This document shows positions 1 to 7,557 of a stretch of 64,000 nt of DNA, one piece after another. Below the pieces are notes generated by a model. It saw nothing but the letters and a program-made list of their open reading frames with translations. It was not told where the DNA came from and did no database searches. Source of the stretch: Acrocarpospora pleiomorpha (lineage in GTDB: Bacteria; Actinomycetota; Actinomycetes; Streptosporangiales; Streptosporangiaceae); the NCBI RefSeq assembly GCF_009687885.1, contig NZ_BLAF01000021.1, forward strand, positions 1-64,000, read 5' to 3'. Numbering within the stretch: the first letter of the stretch is position 1; each line of letters starts with the position of its first letter. A program made the translations under genes and the position numbers.

Positions 1-3
1 CCA

Positions 4-119
4 CCCCACCCCACCATCCCCGTGGACGCCCGAAACAAGGACAGACCTCTCGCAGGCTCCGCCCCACCCCATCATCCCCGTGGACGCCCGAAACAAGGAC
101 AGATCTCTCGCAGGCTCCG
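4..119. repeat. 58-bp tandem direct repeat, two copies
   Basis: Positions 4-61 and 62-119 are the same 58-base unit with two mismatches. It lies just upstream of the shikimate-kinase-like gene. No coding sense is evident. It looks like a recent local duplication. Confidence 0.85.
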
Positions 120-178
120 CCCGCCCCCGTTGTCGCCGTGGTTTCCACGTGCCACGGCAGTGGGCACAATGGGCCACT

Positions 179-709
179 ATGCGTGAGATTCCGATCGTGG
201 TCGTCGGGTTGATGGGGGCCGGGAAGAGCACGGTTGGGCGGCTGGTTGCCGAGGCGCTTGGGCGGGTCGTTCGGGATAGTGATGCCGATTTGGAAGATCG
301 GTATGGGATGACGGCGGCGGGGATGGCGGCCGCGGTTGGTGCCGAGGTGTTGCATGAGCGTGAGGCTGAGGTGTTGCGGGAGGCGTTGGAGCGGCGGCCG
401 GCTGAGGTGATCGGGGCGGCGGCCAGCACGGTGGAGGACGTGGGGGCGCGCAGGGCGCTGGGGAGTGCGTTTGTGGTGTTTCTGGATGGGGCGCCCGCTC
501 TGCTGGCTGAACGGATGAAGTCGTCGGCGCATCGGCCGCATTTCCTGCCTGATCTGGAGCGCATGCTGACCGAGCAGCGTGAGCGGCGGCTGCCGTTCTT
601 TCAGGAGGTGGCCGATCTGACGGCGGACGCGACCAGGCCGCCTGAGGAGATCGCCGAAGAGGTGCTGGCGGCGTTTCGTATTAGTCAGAAACGCGGCCCG
701 ACCTCTTAG
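179..709 (+). CDS. shikimate-kinase-like P-loop kinase
   Basis: A 176-residue protein, the usual size for the shikimate kinase/gluconate kinase family of small-molecule phosphotransferases. The Walker A motif GLMGAGKST is at residues 9-17, followed by an Asp-rich SDADLE segment where AroK binds substrate, an HERE segment in place of the FRxxE motif, and an RPHF lid-like region near residue 120. The glycine triplet that binds shikimate in true AroK is replaced by GAAAS (about residues 81-85), so the substrate is uncertain. The ATG at 179 is preferred to an in-frame ATG at 80, because the upstream codons lie in the tandem repeat and resemble no protein. It stands alone, not in an aro operon, which also argues for a paralogue rather than the housekeeping enzyme. 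Confidence 0.8.
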   Translation: MREIPIVVVGLMGAGKSTVGRLVAEALGRVVRDSDADLEDRYGMTAAGMAAAVGAEVLHEREAEVLREALERRPAEVIGAAASTVEDVGARRALGSAFVVFLDGAPALLAERMKSSAHRPHFLPDLERMLTEQRERRLPFFQEVADLTADATRPPEEIAEEVLAAFRISQKRGPTS

Positions 710-793
710 CAGCCGACGGCAGCGTGTGGGCGTGGGGTCATTAACAGCCGACGGCAGCGTGGGGTCATTAACAGCCGACGGCGGCGTGCGGGC
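710..793. repeat. degenerate tandem repeat of the 3' end of the downstream ATPase gene
   Basis: The segment CAGCCGACGGC(A/G)GCGTG occurs at 710, 745 and 772, with TGGGGTCATTAA between the copies. The last copy encodes the C-terminal AVGC-stop of the minus-strand ATPase gene. The other two are extra copies of that gene end, stop codon included. The spacing is irregular (35 and 27 bases). Confidence 0.75.
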
Positions 794-1232
794 GGGGGGC
801 CATCGGGCGGGTGGCGAAGCCGGTGCCCAGGATGAACCATACGATTTTGCCGCCGCGTAGGGACTGGACCACGCCCCAGTCGTCGGAGAGAGAGCCGACG
901 ATCAGGAGGCCGCGGCCGTCGGTGGAGTCGGGGGTGGGGTCACGCTGGCAAGGAACGCCGTCGCCGGTGTCGAAGATCTCGCCGTACACCCAGATGCCGT
1001 TGCTGCACAGCCGGAGGGCGAACGCGGTGCCGGCGTGGCGGATGACGTTGGTGACCAGCTCGCTGACGATTACTGTGCAGTCGTCCACGAGGCCGTCGGT
1101 GCCCCAGCGCACGAGTTCGCGGCGGACCAGCGCGCGGGCGCCGCGCACGCTCGAACCGACGGCGGGGAGCAGGCACTCCGCCGTCCTGGTCGGGCCCGGG
1201 TCCAGCGCCACTGTGGCGAAGGGGAGAGTCAC
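768..1232 (-). CDS. RsbW-type histidine-kinase-like ATPase (anti-sigma factor kinase family)
   Basis: A 154-residue single-domain GHKL ATPase (HATPase_c_2), the class abundant in actinomycetes as anti-sigma or regulatory serine kinases. The N box is ELVTNVIRHAG (about residues 59-69), the G1 box is DTGDGVP (about 88-94) and the G2 box is GRGLLIVGSL. There is no sensor or membrane domain. The GTG start at 1232 has a strong AAGGAGG site upstream. A perfect CebR-type operator begins 17 bases upstream of the start codon, so repression by a cellulose-responsive LacI regulator is likely. A phosphatase of the opposing RsbU/SpoIIE class lies nearby at 3341-4486, but the two are not in one operon. Its partner sigma or anti-anti-sigma factor is not in the window. 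Confidence 0.85.
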   Translation of the reverse strand: MTLPFATVALDPGPTRTAECLLPAVGSSVRGARALVRRELVRWGTDGLVDDCTVIVSELVTNVIRHAGTAFALRLCSNGIWVYGEIFDTGDGVPCQRDPTPDSTDGRGLLIVGSLSDDWGVVQSLRGGKIVWFILGTGFATRPMAPRPHAAVGC

Positions 1233-1247
1233 GTAAGCCTCCTTGGC

Positions 1248-1263
1248 ATGGGAGCGCTCCCAT
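1248..1263. promoter_or_regulatory. CebR-type operator upstream of the ATPase gene
   Basis: A perfect 16-bp palindrome containing TGGGAGCGCTCCCA, the operator of the LacI-family cellulose/cellobiose repressor CebR known from Streptomyces. It sits immediately upstream of the ribosome binding site of the minus-strand ATPase gene. The same core occurs upstream of the GH6 cellulase at 7269-7282. Confidence 0.85.
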
Positions 1264-1508
1264 CTCTAAAGTACGGCACCCTGATCGGGTATGTGAATTC
1301 CTCGCTACGCGATTGTTACCTGTCAATTGCCCCGACAATCTCCACCAGCCCTGTCAGACCCCCCAAAGCCCCAGGTCAGCCAAGACCACCCCGTCGGCGG
1401 CGCTAACGTGTGACACTCCCCCAGGTACATGAAAGTAGCTGAAACACTGCATTCCGCGATCGGAGCAGATTAGACGGCGACTACCCGCCATCCGGTTCCA
1501 CAGAAAAA

Positions 1509-1524
1509 TGTGATCTGGATCACA
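1509..1524. promoter_or_regulatory. Crp-like binding site
   Basis: TGTGATCTGGATCACA is a perfect palindrome (TGTGAT-N4-ATCACA) and matches the classical CRP/FNR-family consensus. It lies 117 bases upstream of the GTG start at 1641, inside the 408-base non-coding stretch 1233-1640, so it probably controls that secreted protein. Nothing else in the stretch is recognisable. Confidence 0.65.
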
Positions 1525-1640
1525 GATTCCCGGGATTCCCCTGACTTGCGGAAACGCCACCGGTAGGGTCCCTGACAATCCATTTACTGACGGATGGGGC
1601 GCATGTGACGTTCCACGCCAGAGCAAGGGGGATCCAGCCA

Positions 1641-3188
1641 GTGAACCGCACCCTCACCCTCGGTGCCGCCTCCGGCCTGCTGGCCGCCGCGCTGGTCGCC
1701 GTCCCCGCGTACGCGGACCCGACGTACATCGAGAAGGAAGTTCTGGCCGGTTCCAGCGAGGCGCAGGCCATCGCCTATTTCTGGGACAAGGCGCAGCTTC
1801 AGGACGCGACGCCGTACAACGTGGAGACCACGGTGGCGGCCAAGCATGTCTCGACGGGCGGCCCGGCTGCCTCCAGCAAGCCGGGAACCGTGCCCGCGAT
1901 CGGCGACGAGAAGAAGTCCAGCAGCACGACCAAGAACGTGAACCTGCCCAGGACCACCGGCAAGGTGTTCTTCATGGGCGCCGACGGCAAGCCGCACTGG
2001 TGCTCGGGCACCTCGGTGCAGTCCAAGTACCGCAACGTGGTGGCCACCGCCGGGCGCTGTGTCTACGACACGGTCAGCAACAAGCTCACCCTCGACCACT
2101 GGGTCTTCGTGCCGGGTTACTACCAGGGCAAGACGCCGTGGGGCATCTACGTGGGCAAGACCGCTTACACCCACTACGACTTCGACGTGTACGAGGACGG
2201 CGACCGCGACTACGCCTTCGTCACGGTCTACAACGGCGTCCAGCTCACCGGCGACAAAGAGGTCGACAAGAAGGCGTACGACGCGTGGAAGGGCGCCAAG
2301 AAGATCCTCTCCGAGGAGGTCACCAAGGCCGAGTTCGAGGAGAAGTACACCGACGGCGGCCCGTACTGGAAGAAGACGCTGTCCCCGGTGACCTCTCCCG
2401 TGGACCCGCCGAAGGCCAGCTTCACCCAGGCCGAGGCGGAGAAGTACTACACCGAAGGCGTGGACGGGGTGAAGCTGACCACCGAGTCGGTCGCTCTGGC
2501 CGCCTACAACGCCGCCCCCGCCGGCACGAACGCGCTCAAGAACGGCGAGAAGTGCCCGAGCTGGTGCGGCCCGGACAGCGGCACCTGGTACCCGATCGAC
2601 GAGAAGACCTACAACGAGCTCAAGGCCGACAACGCCTTCAAGGGCGAGCTCAAGAAGGTCGACCCGGGGCAGTACTTCAAGCGTGAGTGGTTCATCAAGA
2701 AGTGGGTGAAGACCTCCACCCCCGAGGTCTACTACAAGGACCACTACATCATCCGCGGCCTGGAGGACGTCGGCCGCCTGGGTGACCGCGTGGGCGGCCA
2801 GGGCCTGGCCTACAACCAGAAGATCGGCAAGGCGCACTTCATCTTCGGTTACCCGAGCGGCTCCCACCCGGACGGCAACCACGCCTTCTCCGGTAACACC
2901 CTCAAATGGTCGTACGGCAAGACCTTCGCGGCGGCCTCGGCGGAGATCAAGGCCGAGGAACTGGTCGGCATCAAGTCCTCCTTCACCGGGCAGGGCGCGC
3001 TCGGCTCCGCCTGGCTGGCGGGTTACAAGAACGCCCGCCGCCTCGGTTACCTGAACGGGGTCACCATCGCGGTGGCCGACCGGGACGGAAACAAGCGCAT
3101 CGACACCTCGGTCTCGCCCTATTTCGACGGCGAGACATACGGCGTTTACAAATCGGCTGCCAACGTTTGGTCCGGCTCAATCGTCTAG
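1641..3188 (+). CDS. secreted trypsin-fold protein with degenerate catalytic residues
   Basis: A 515-residue exported protein. The first 25 residues form a signal peptide ending near AYA. The first half resembles the actinobacterial trypsin-like peptidases that carry an AxxYFW-AtP segment ahead of the protease core. The TAGHC-type His box reads TAGRC (WCSGTSV then VVATAGRC), and the region expected to hold GxSGGPW reads GQGALGSAW, so both catalytic His and Ser appear to be replaced. An Asp-containing DYAFV segment remains. This suggests a pseudo-protease (binding or inhibitor role), not an active enzyme. The GTG at 1641 is chosen over upstream starts because an AGGGGG site precedes it and the signal peptide begins there. 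The CRP-like site upstream suggests control by a Crp homologue. Confidence 0.75.
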   Translation: MNRTLTLGAASGLLAAALVAVPAYADPTYIEKEVLAGSSEAQAIAYFWDKAQLQDATPYNVETTVAAKHVSTGGPAASSKPGTVPAIGDEKKSSSTTKNVNLPRTTGKVFFMGADGKPHWCSGTSVQSKYRNVVATAGRCVYDTVSNKLTLDHWVFVPGYYQGKTPWGIYVGKTAYTHYDFDVYEDGDRDYAFVTVYNGVQLTGDKEVDKKAYDAWKGAKKILSEEVTKAEFEEKYTDGGPYWKKTLSPVTSPVDPPKASFTQAEAEKYYTEGVDGVKLTTESVALAAYNAAPAGTNALKNGEKCPSWCGPDSGTWYPIDEKTYNELKADNAFKGELKKVDPGQYFKREWFIKKWVKTSTPEVYYKDHYIIRGLEDVGRLGDRVGGQGLAYNQKIGKAHFIFGYPSGSHPDGNHAFSGNTLKWSYGKTFAAASAEIKAEELVGIKSSFTGQGALGSAWLAGYKNARRLGYLNGVTIAVADRDGNKRIDTSVSPYFDGETYGVYKSAANVWSGSIV

Positions 3189-3198
3189 CAGGTGGACT

Positions 3199-3231
3199 CA
3201 ACGCCCGTGCTCTTCTGGGGCACGGGCGTTG
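3199..3231 (+). terminator. hairpin terminator after the secreted trypsin-fold gene
   Basis: A perfect 12-bp inverted repeat, CAACGCCCGTGC paired with GCACGGGCGTTG, with a 9-base loop, starts 10 bases after the stop codon. There is no long T-run, as is common in actinomycetes. Confidence 0.75.
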
Positions 3232-3340
3232 TGCGTTGTGTTTTGCGGGTGCAGAGGGTTATCGGGACTTCGCATCTCAGGCTGGATCGTGAAGTATGGT
3301 CGCAAGCGCAGATGACATGCGATTGAAGGGGATTCTCCGG

Positions 3341-4486
3341 ATGCCGCTTCACCTCGCCGGGCTGTTCAGCCCGCGCCGGGGTCGGCGCCGGGCGGCGGGG
3401 GCTCGCACGGCGCTGGCTCTCAGCGTGCTGCCCTACGTCATGATGCTGATCGTCACCGTGGTGGAGGCGGTCACCGGTCCGGAGAAGGGCTTCCTGCCCC
3501 TGCTCGCGGTGGGGCCCGCGTTCGCCAGCCTCACCGGCGGGGTCCGGCGCACGCTGATCGTGGGGTTAACGGCGCTGGTGCTGGCGGTGGCGCTCTCGGC
3601 GTACAACTCGCTGGAGGTGAGCCGCGCCTATGTCACGGCCGGATCCATCGCGGGGGTGACGGCGGCCAGCGCGCTGGCCACGGTCGGGCGGCGGCGTAGG
3701 GAGAAGGAGCTGGCCAGCGTGCGGTCGGTGGCCGAGGTCGCGCAGCGGGTGCTGCTGCGGCCGGTGCCGCGCCGGGCCGCGCACATGCGGATGGCGGTCT
3801 CCTACACCTCCGCGATGGCCGCGGCGCACATCGGCGGCGACCTGTACGAGGTGGTCACCGCGCCCGCCGGGGTGCGCGTGATCGTCGGCGACGTGCAGGG
3901 CAAGGGCCTGGAGGCGGTGGAGACCGCCGCGCTGGTGCTGGGCGCCTTCCGGGAGGCGGCGCACGACGAGACGGATCTCCAGGGCGTCAGCGCCCGGCTG
4001 GAGAAGGCGCTCAACCGGCGCCTGTCCGGCGAGGAGTTCGTCACCGCGGTACTGGCCGAGGCCAACCCTGAAGAGACCACCATGACCCTGCTCAACTACG
4101 GCCATCCGGCGCCGCTGGTGATCCGCGCCAGCGGGGAGATCGAGTGGGCCGAGCCGGGAGACCACGTGCCACCGCTCGGCCTGGCCGCTCTCGGTCCTGA
4201 AGGTCCGGTTCCGTACGGCGTGCGGTTCGAGCCCGGCGACCAGATCCTGCTCTACACCGACGGTGTGGTGGAGGCCCGGGATCAGTGGGGCGCCTTCTAT
4301 CCGCTGGCCGACCGGGTCTCCCTGCTGAAGGACGAGGATCCGGAGGCGGCGCTGGAAGCGCTGCGGCGTGATCTGATCGCGCACATCGACGGGACCCCCA
4401 AGGACGACGCCGCGATGCTCTTGCTCCGCTGCCGCGAGCCCGTGTTACCAGATGGACTCGCGGCAGAGGGAACCTCTCAGGTATGA
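3341..4486 (+). CDS. membrane-associated PP2C/SpoIIE-type serine phosphatase (RsbU-like)
   Basis: About 381 residues. The N-terminal third carries four hydrophobic segments (roughly residues 28-125). It is followed by a short linker helix rich in Arg/Glu and a SpoIIE/PP2C phosphatase domain (about 150-370). Typical metal-site motifs are visible: HIGGDLYEV, VGDVQGKG, LNYGHPAPL, LLYTDGVVEARD and PKDDAAML. Such enzymes dephosphorylate anti-anti-sigma factors and oppose RsbW-type kinases, so a link with the ATPase gene at 768-1232 is possible. The ATG at 3341 is preferred because AAGGGG precedes it by nine bases. An in-frame ATG at 3296 would add 15 residues. It is followed by a bidirectional terminator and a convergent cellulase gene. 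Confidence 0.88.
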   Translation: MPLHLAGLFSPRRGRRRAAGARTALALSVLPYVMMLIVTVVEAVTGPEKGFLPLLAVGPAFASLTGGVRRTLIVGLTALVLAVALSAYNSLEVSRAYVTAGSIAGVTAASALATVGRRRREKELASVRSVAEVAQRVLLRPVPRRAAHMRMAVSYTSAMAAAHIGGDLYEVVTAPAGVRVIVGDVQGKGLEAVETAALVLGAFREAAHDETDLQGVSARLEKALNRRLSGEEFVTAVLAEANPEETTMTLLNYGHPAPLVIRASGEIEWAEPGDHVPPLGLAALGPEGPVPYGVRFEPGDQILLYTDGVVEARDQWGAFYPLADRVSLLKDEDPEAALEALRRDLIAHIDGTPKDDAAMLLLRCREPVLPDGLAAEGTSQV

Positions 4487-4488
4487 GT

Positions 4489-4531
4489 CGTGGTCCTGCC
4501 GAGGAGGACCCCCAACCGCGGCAGGACCACG
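4489..4531. terminator. bidirectional terminator between convergent genes
   Basis: A perfect 13-bp inverted repeat (CGTGGTCCTGCCG at 4489-4501, its complement at 4519-4531) with a 17-base loop. It lies between the phosphatase stop and the convergent GH6 gene stop. Confidence 0.8.
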
Positions 4532-4557
4532 ACGATCAATCGGCTACAGCGCGTCCC

Positions 4558-7233
4558 TTAAAGGGGCGGGTACGCGTTCTGCAGCAGCTGGCGGAACTGG
4601 GCCGAGAACCAGTGCCCGGACAGCGGCGAGTTGGCCAGCGCACCGGTGGCGCTGTTGCCGTTGCGCTCGTTGCCGCCGTAGGTCGGGTCGCACATCCGGT
4701 CGAAGCCCTTGCCCTCGTCGTTCGGGATGGCGGAGCTGGAACCGTCCGACTCGCCCGGAGGCTTGATCCACACGTAGGCGTCGATACCGGTGGCGGGGTT
4801 CGCCCGCGGCCGCTCGCCCAGACCCGCGCCGCTCTGGTTGCACCAGTTACCGGCGTGGATGCGCCGGTCGATGCGGGACTGGTTGACGAAGGTGTTCAGG
4901 TCCGTCGAGGTGCTCGGACCGGTCGGCCGCGCCGAACCGCCCCAGCCGTTGCGGGAGGTGTCGATCAGCATGCCGATGTTGGACGAGAAGCCGTCCTGGA
5001 TCAGCCGCTGCCGGAACGCCTGCGCGAAGCTGAGCTCGTCGATGTAGAAGTTCCAGTCCACCCAGCTCGACTGGCGGATCTGCTGGCCGTTCACCGAGCC
5101 GCCGACCGTGAAGTACGGCTCGGTCAGCGCGGAGTAGTTGGCGGTGTTGGTGATGAAGCCGTCAACCGTGGCCCGGCCGCCGGTGGCGCTGTTGGCGGTG
5201 GAGGAGAACAGCTGCGAGGACGGGCCGAAGTTGGTGTCCCAGCCCAGCCAGCCGTGGTGCCCGGCGTCGACGTAGTTGTAGACGTTCGGGATCGCGTGCA
5301 GCTTGCCGAGGGCGTAGGCCACACCCTGGACGTAGGCGCCGGTCTGCTGCGCCTCCTGGCACTTGGCCACGTTGGTGTTGGTGATCAGGTTGGGCAGCGA
5401 GTCGATCTCGATGATCGCCGCGATGCGGAGCGGAGCGTACTTCGGGTCCGCCATGATGGCGGCGATGACGTCGATGTACTCGGTCTTGTAGCGGTTGAGG
5501 CCGTTCTGCGCGATCAGCAGCTCACCGTTGGAGGCGAGCGCCGAGCAGTCGCGGTTGGGCAGGTTGTAGATGACGATCTGGATGATCGTCTTGGTGGCGC
5601 CGTTGGCCGCGTCCTGCTGCAGGGCCAGGTCCAGGTGGTCCCTGAGGCCCTTGCTGTTGCTGCCGGCCGAGCCGGAGGTGATCGCCGCGATCCGGTCCAG
5701 CCAGACGCCGGTGGACACGTTGGCGACCGCGGAGCCGCCGGGCTCGGAGGCGGCCTGGGCCGACCAGTCCGGGTTCACGTAGCCGGTGGCGCCGGCGAAC
5801 GGGTTGTCCTGGTGCGGCTCGTACGTGCCGGGGGTCGTGTCGTTGTCGACCTCGGTCGCGGTGACCGAAACCGACGTGAGGCCGGACGAAGCCACGGTGA
5901 TGGTCCGGGTGCCGTTGGTCTGGTCGGTGTCCTCGGCCGCCGCGATGGTCACGTTCTGCGGGGTGGCGAAGTTGGCGGGGGTGAACGTCAGCGAAGCGCC
6001 ACCCGAGACGGTCAGGTTCGCGTCGCCACCGGACGCGGCGGTGTTGGTCACCGTCACGTTGGCCGAAGGCGCGATGGCCAGCCGCACCGAGTAGGTCGCC
6101 GTGCCGCCCTCAGGAACGCCCACGCTGGTCGGGGTGACCACGAGCGACTGCGTCCCGGTCGTGTCGTTGTCCGCCTCGGTCGCGGTGACCGGAACCGTGG
6201 TCAGCCCGGAGGAGGCCACGTTGATCGTCCGGGTGCCGTTCGTGGTGTCGGTGTCCTCGGCCGCCGCGATGGTCACGTTCTGCGGGGTGGCGAAGTTAGC
6301 GGGGGTGAACGTCAGCGAAGCGCCACCCGAGACGGTCAGGTTGGCGTCACCGCCGGACGCGGCGGTGTTGGTCACCGTCACGTTGGCCGAAGGCGCGATG
6401 GCCAGCCGCACCGAGTAGGTCGCCGTGCCGCCCTCGGGCACGCTCACGCTGGTCGGGGTGACCACGAGCGACTGCGTCTGGGCCGTGTCGTTGTCCGCCT
6501 CGGTCGCGGTGACCGAAACCGACGTCAGGCCGGCCGAAGCCACGGTGATGGTCCGGGTGCCGTTGGTCGTGTCGGCGTCCTCGGCCGCGGCCACGGTCAC
6601 GTTCTGCGGCGTCGCCCAGTTGGCGCTGGTGAAGGTCAGCGAAGCGCCACCGGACACGGTCAGGTTCGTGTCACCGCCGGACGCGGCGGTGCTGGTCACC
6701 GTCACGTTGCTGGTCGGCTGGGCGTTCAGGCGCACCGAGTAGGTGGCGGTGCCACCCTCGGGCACGCTCACGCTGGTCGGGGTGACCACCAGCGACTGGG
6801 TCGGCTGGGGGTTCGAGCCGGTGCACGGGGTGCCGTTCAGCGAGAACGCGGTCGGGTTGGTGCTGCTCGAGGTGAAGGTGAAGTTGGCGCCGGGCTGCAC
6901 GACCGCGTTGGCGGCCAGGTTCGGGGCGTACGACGGGGCGTCGATGGTGATGTTCGAGCCGGACTGGGACCAGGTGCCTTCCCAGCCGTTCTGGAGCGAC
7001 TGGCCGGCGGCGGCGGTGTAGGTGATCCGCCAGTTGGAGACCGGGTCGCCGAGGTTCTGGAGCCGGACCTGGGCGCCGAAGCCGTTGCCGCCTTCCCACG
7101 TCTTCGTGTAAGTGACCTGACAGGCCACCGCGGCGTTCGCGGCAGTCGGACTGGCGACGAGCCCGACTCCGGCGAGTAGCGTTACCGCTACAGCCGTGAG
7201 GGCTCTTCGCCAGGAACTCTTGTGGGGTCCCAT
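4558..7233 (-). CDS. secreted GH6 cellulase (cellobiohydrolase/endoglucanase) with CBM2 and three repeat domains
   Basis: An 891-residue exported cellulase. Residues 1-34 are a signal peptide (cut after AANA). About 35-140 form a family 2 cellulose-binding module bounded by two cysteines, with conserved Trp. Residues 146-469 are three near-identical 108-residue beta-rich repeats (Calx-beta/cadherin-like, each with VPEGGTATYSVRL and ending ATEADNDT). About 470-891 are a GH6 catalytic domain with NLPNRDCSA, IIEIDSLPN (the catalytic-acid region), DAGHHGWLGW, DTSRNG and WIKPPGESDG. The length and loop-rich catalytic domain favour a cellobiohydrolase. The ATG at 7233 follows AAGGAGA. An upstream in-frame ATG at 7314 would put the operator inside the gene. 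The CebR-type palindrome lies 35 bases upstream, so cellobiose-inducible expression is expected. Confidence 0.93.
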   Translation of the reverse strand: MGPHKSSWRRALTAVAVTLLAGVGLVASPTAANAAVACQVTYTKTWEGGNGFGAQVRLQNLGDPVSNWRITYTAAAGQSLQNGWEGTWSQSGSNITIDAPSYAPNLAANAVVQPGANFTFTSSSTNPTAFSLNGTPCTGSNPQPTQSLVVTPTSVSVPEGGTATYSVRLNAQPTSNVTVTSTAASGGDTNLTVSGGASLTFTSANWATPQNVTVAAAEDADTTNGTRTITVASAGLTSVSVTATEADNDTAQTQSLVVTPTSVSVPEGGTATYSVRLAIAPSANVTVTNTAASGGDANLTVSGGASLTFTPANFATPQNVTIAAAEDTDTTNGTRTINVASSGLTTVPVTATEADNDTTGTQSLVVTPTSVGVPEGGTATYSVRLAIAPSANVTVTNTAASGGDANLTVSGGASLTFTPANFATPQNVTIAAAEDTDQTNGTRTITVASSGLTSVSVTATEVDNDTTPGTYEPHQDNPFAGATGYVNPDWSAQAASEPGGSAVANVSTGVWLDRIAAITSGSAGSNSKGLRDHLDLALQQDAANGATKTIIQIVIYNLPNRDCSALASNGELLIAQNGLNRYKTEYIDVIAAIMADPKYAPLRIAAIIEIDSLPNLITNTNVAKCQEAQQTGAYVQGVAYALGKLHAIPNVYNYVDAGHHGWLGWDTNFGPSSQLFSSTANSATGGRATVDGFITNTANYSALTEPYFTVGGSVNGQQIRQSSWVDWNFYIDELSFAQAFRQRLIQDGFSSNIGMLIDTSRNGWGGSARPTGPSTSTDLNTFVNQSRIDRRIHAGNWCNQSGAGLGERPRANPATGIDAYVWIKPPGESDGSSSAIPNDEGKGFDRMCDPTYGGNERNGNSATGALANSPLSGHWFSAQFRQLLQNAYPPL
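5827..6798 (-). repeat. three tandem 324-bp repeats inside the GH6 gene
   Basis: Units span 6798-6475, 6474-6151 and 6150-5827 and encode 108 residues each. They are nearly identical at the DNA level, so recent duplication or gene conversion and copy-number variation are likely. Confidence 0.85.
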
Positions 7234-7267
7234 GTGTGTTTCTCCTTGACGAAACTGATTACGAACC

Positions 7268-7283
7268 TTGGGAGCGCTCCCAA
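7268..7283. promoter_or_regulatory. CebR-type operator upstream of the GH6 cellulase
   Basis: A perfect 16-bp palindrome with core TGGGAGCGCTCCCA, 35 bases upstream of the cellulase start codon. It is identical in its 14-bp core to the site at 1249-1262. Binding of the CebR-type LacI repressor and release by cello-oligosaccharides is the established model for this sequence. Confidence 0.9.
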
Positions 7284-7493
7284 CATCCGATCGTTTCGTC
7301 TGGATGTACAGCATGTTTCCTCACGGCGGCGAATCTCAAACGTCCCACCTGCGCCTGGGCTGCTTAAAGTGGTCATCTGTCCGATAAATCCGATGAAAAG
7401 TTCAGGGTTCGGAGAGTGACGGATGTTGCACGGAATGTCACGATCGCTTCGCGGGTATTGCGGTGAGGGCTCGCGGGCGCTTCAATGACGAGA

Positions 7494-7513
7494 CCGAGAG
7501 AGCGCTCTCTCGG
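7494..7513. promoter_or_regulatory. 20-bp perfect palindrome, LacI-type operator candidate
   Basis: CCGAGAGAGCGCTCTCTCGG ends 44 bases upstream of the GTG start of the Tat-exported protein at 7558. It shares the central GAGCGCTC with the CebR operator but has different flanks, so it may bind a related LacI-family regulator. Confidence 0.6.
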
Positions 7514-7557
7514 GGCTTCCTGAACCACTTCCAGACCCGCGCACGTGGAGCCGCCCA

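Noticed and set aside
1..119. Two-copy 58-bp repeat as a CRISPR or satellite array
   Set aside because: Only two directly adjacent copies without spacers; a local duplication is enough.
1584..2882. A 432-codon frame antisense to the secreted trypsin-fold gene
   Set aside because: Low-complexity Val/Leu/Gly/Arg composition, no ribosome site, and it is antisense to a gene with signal peptide and family similarity.
4483..7179. An 898-codon open frame on the plus strand opposite the GH6 gene
   Set aside because: It is Arg/Gly/Val-rich shadow coding antisense to a clear cellulase and shows repeats only because the real gene has repeats.
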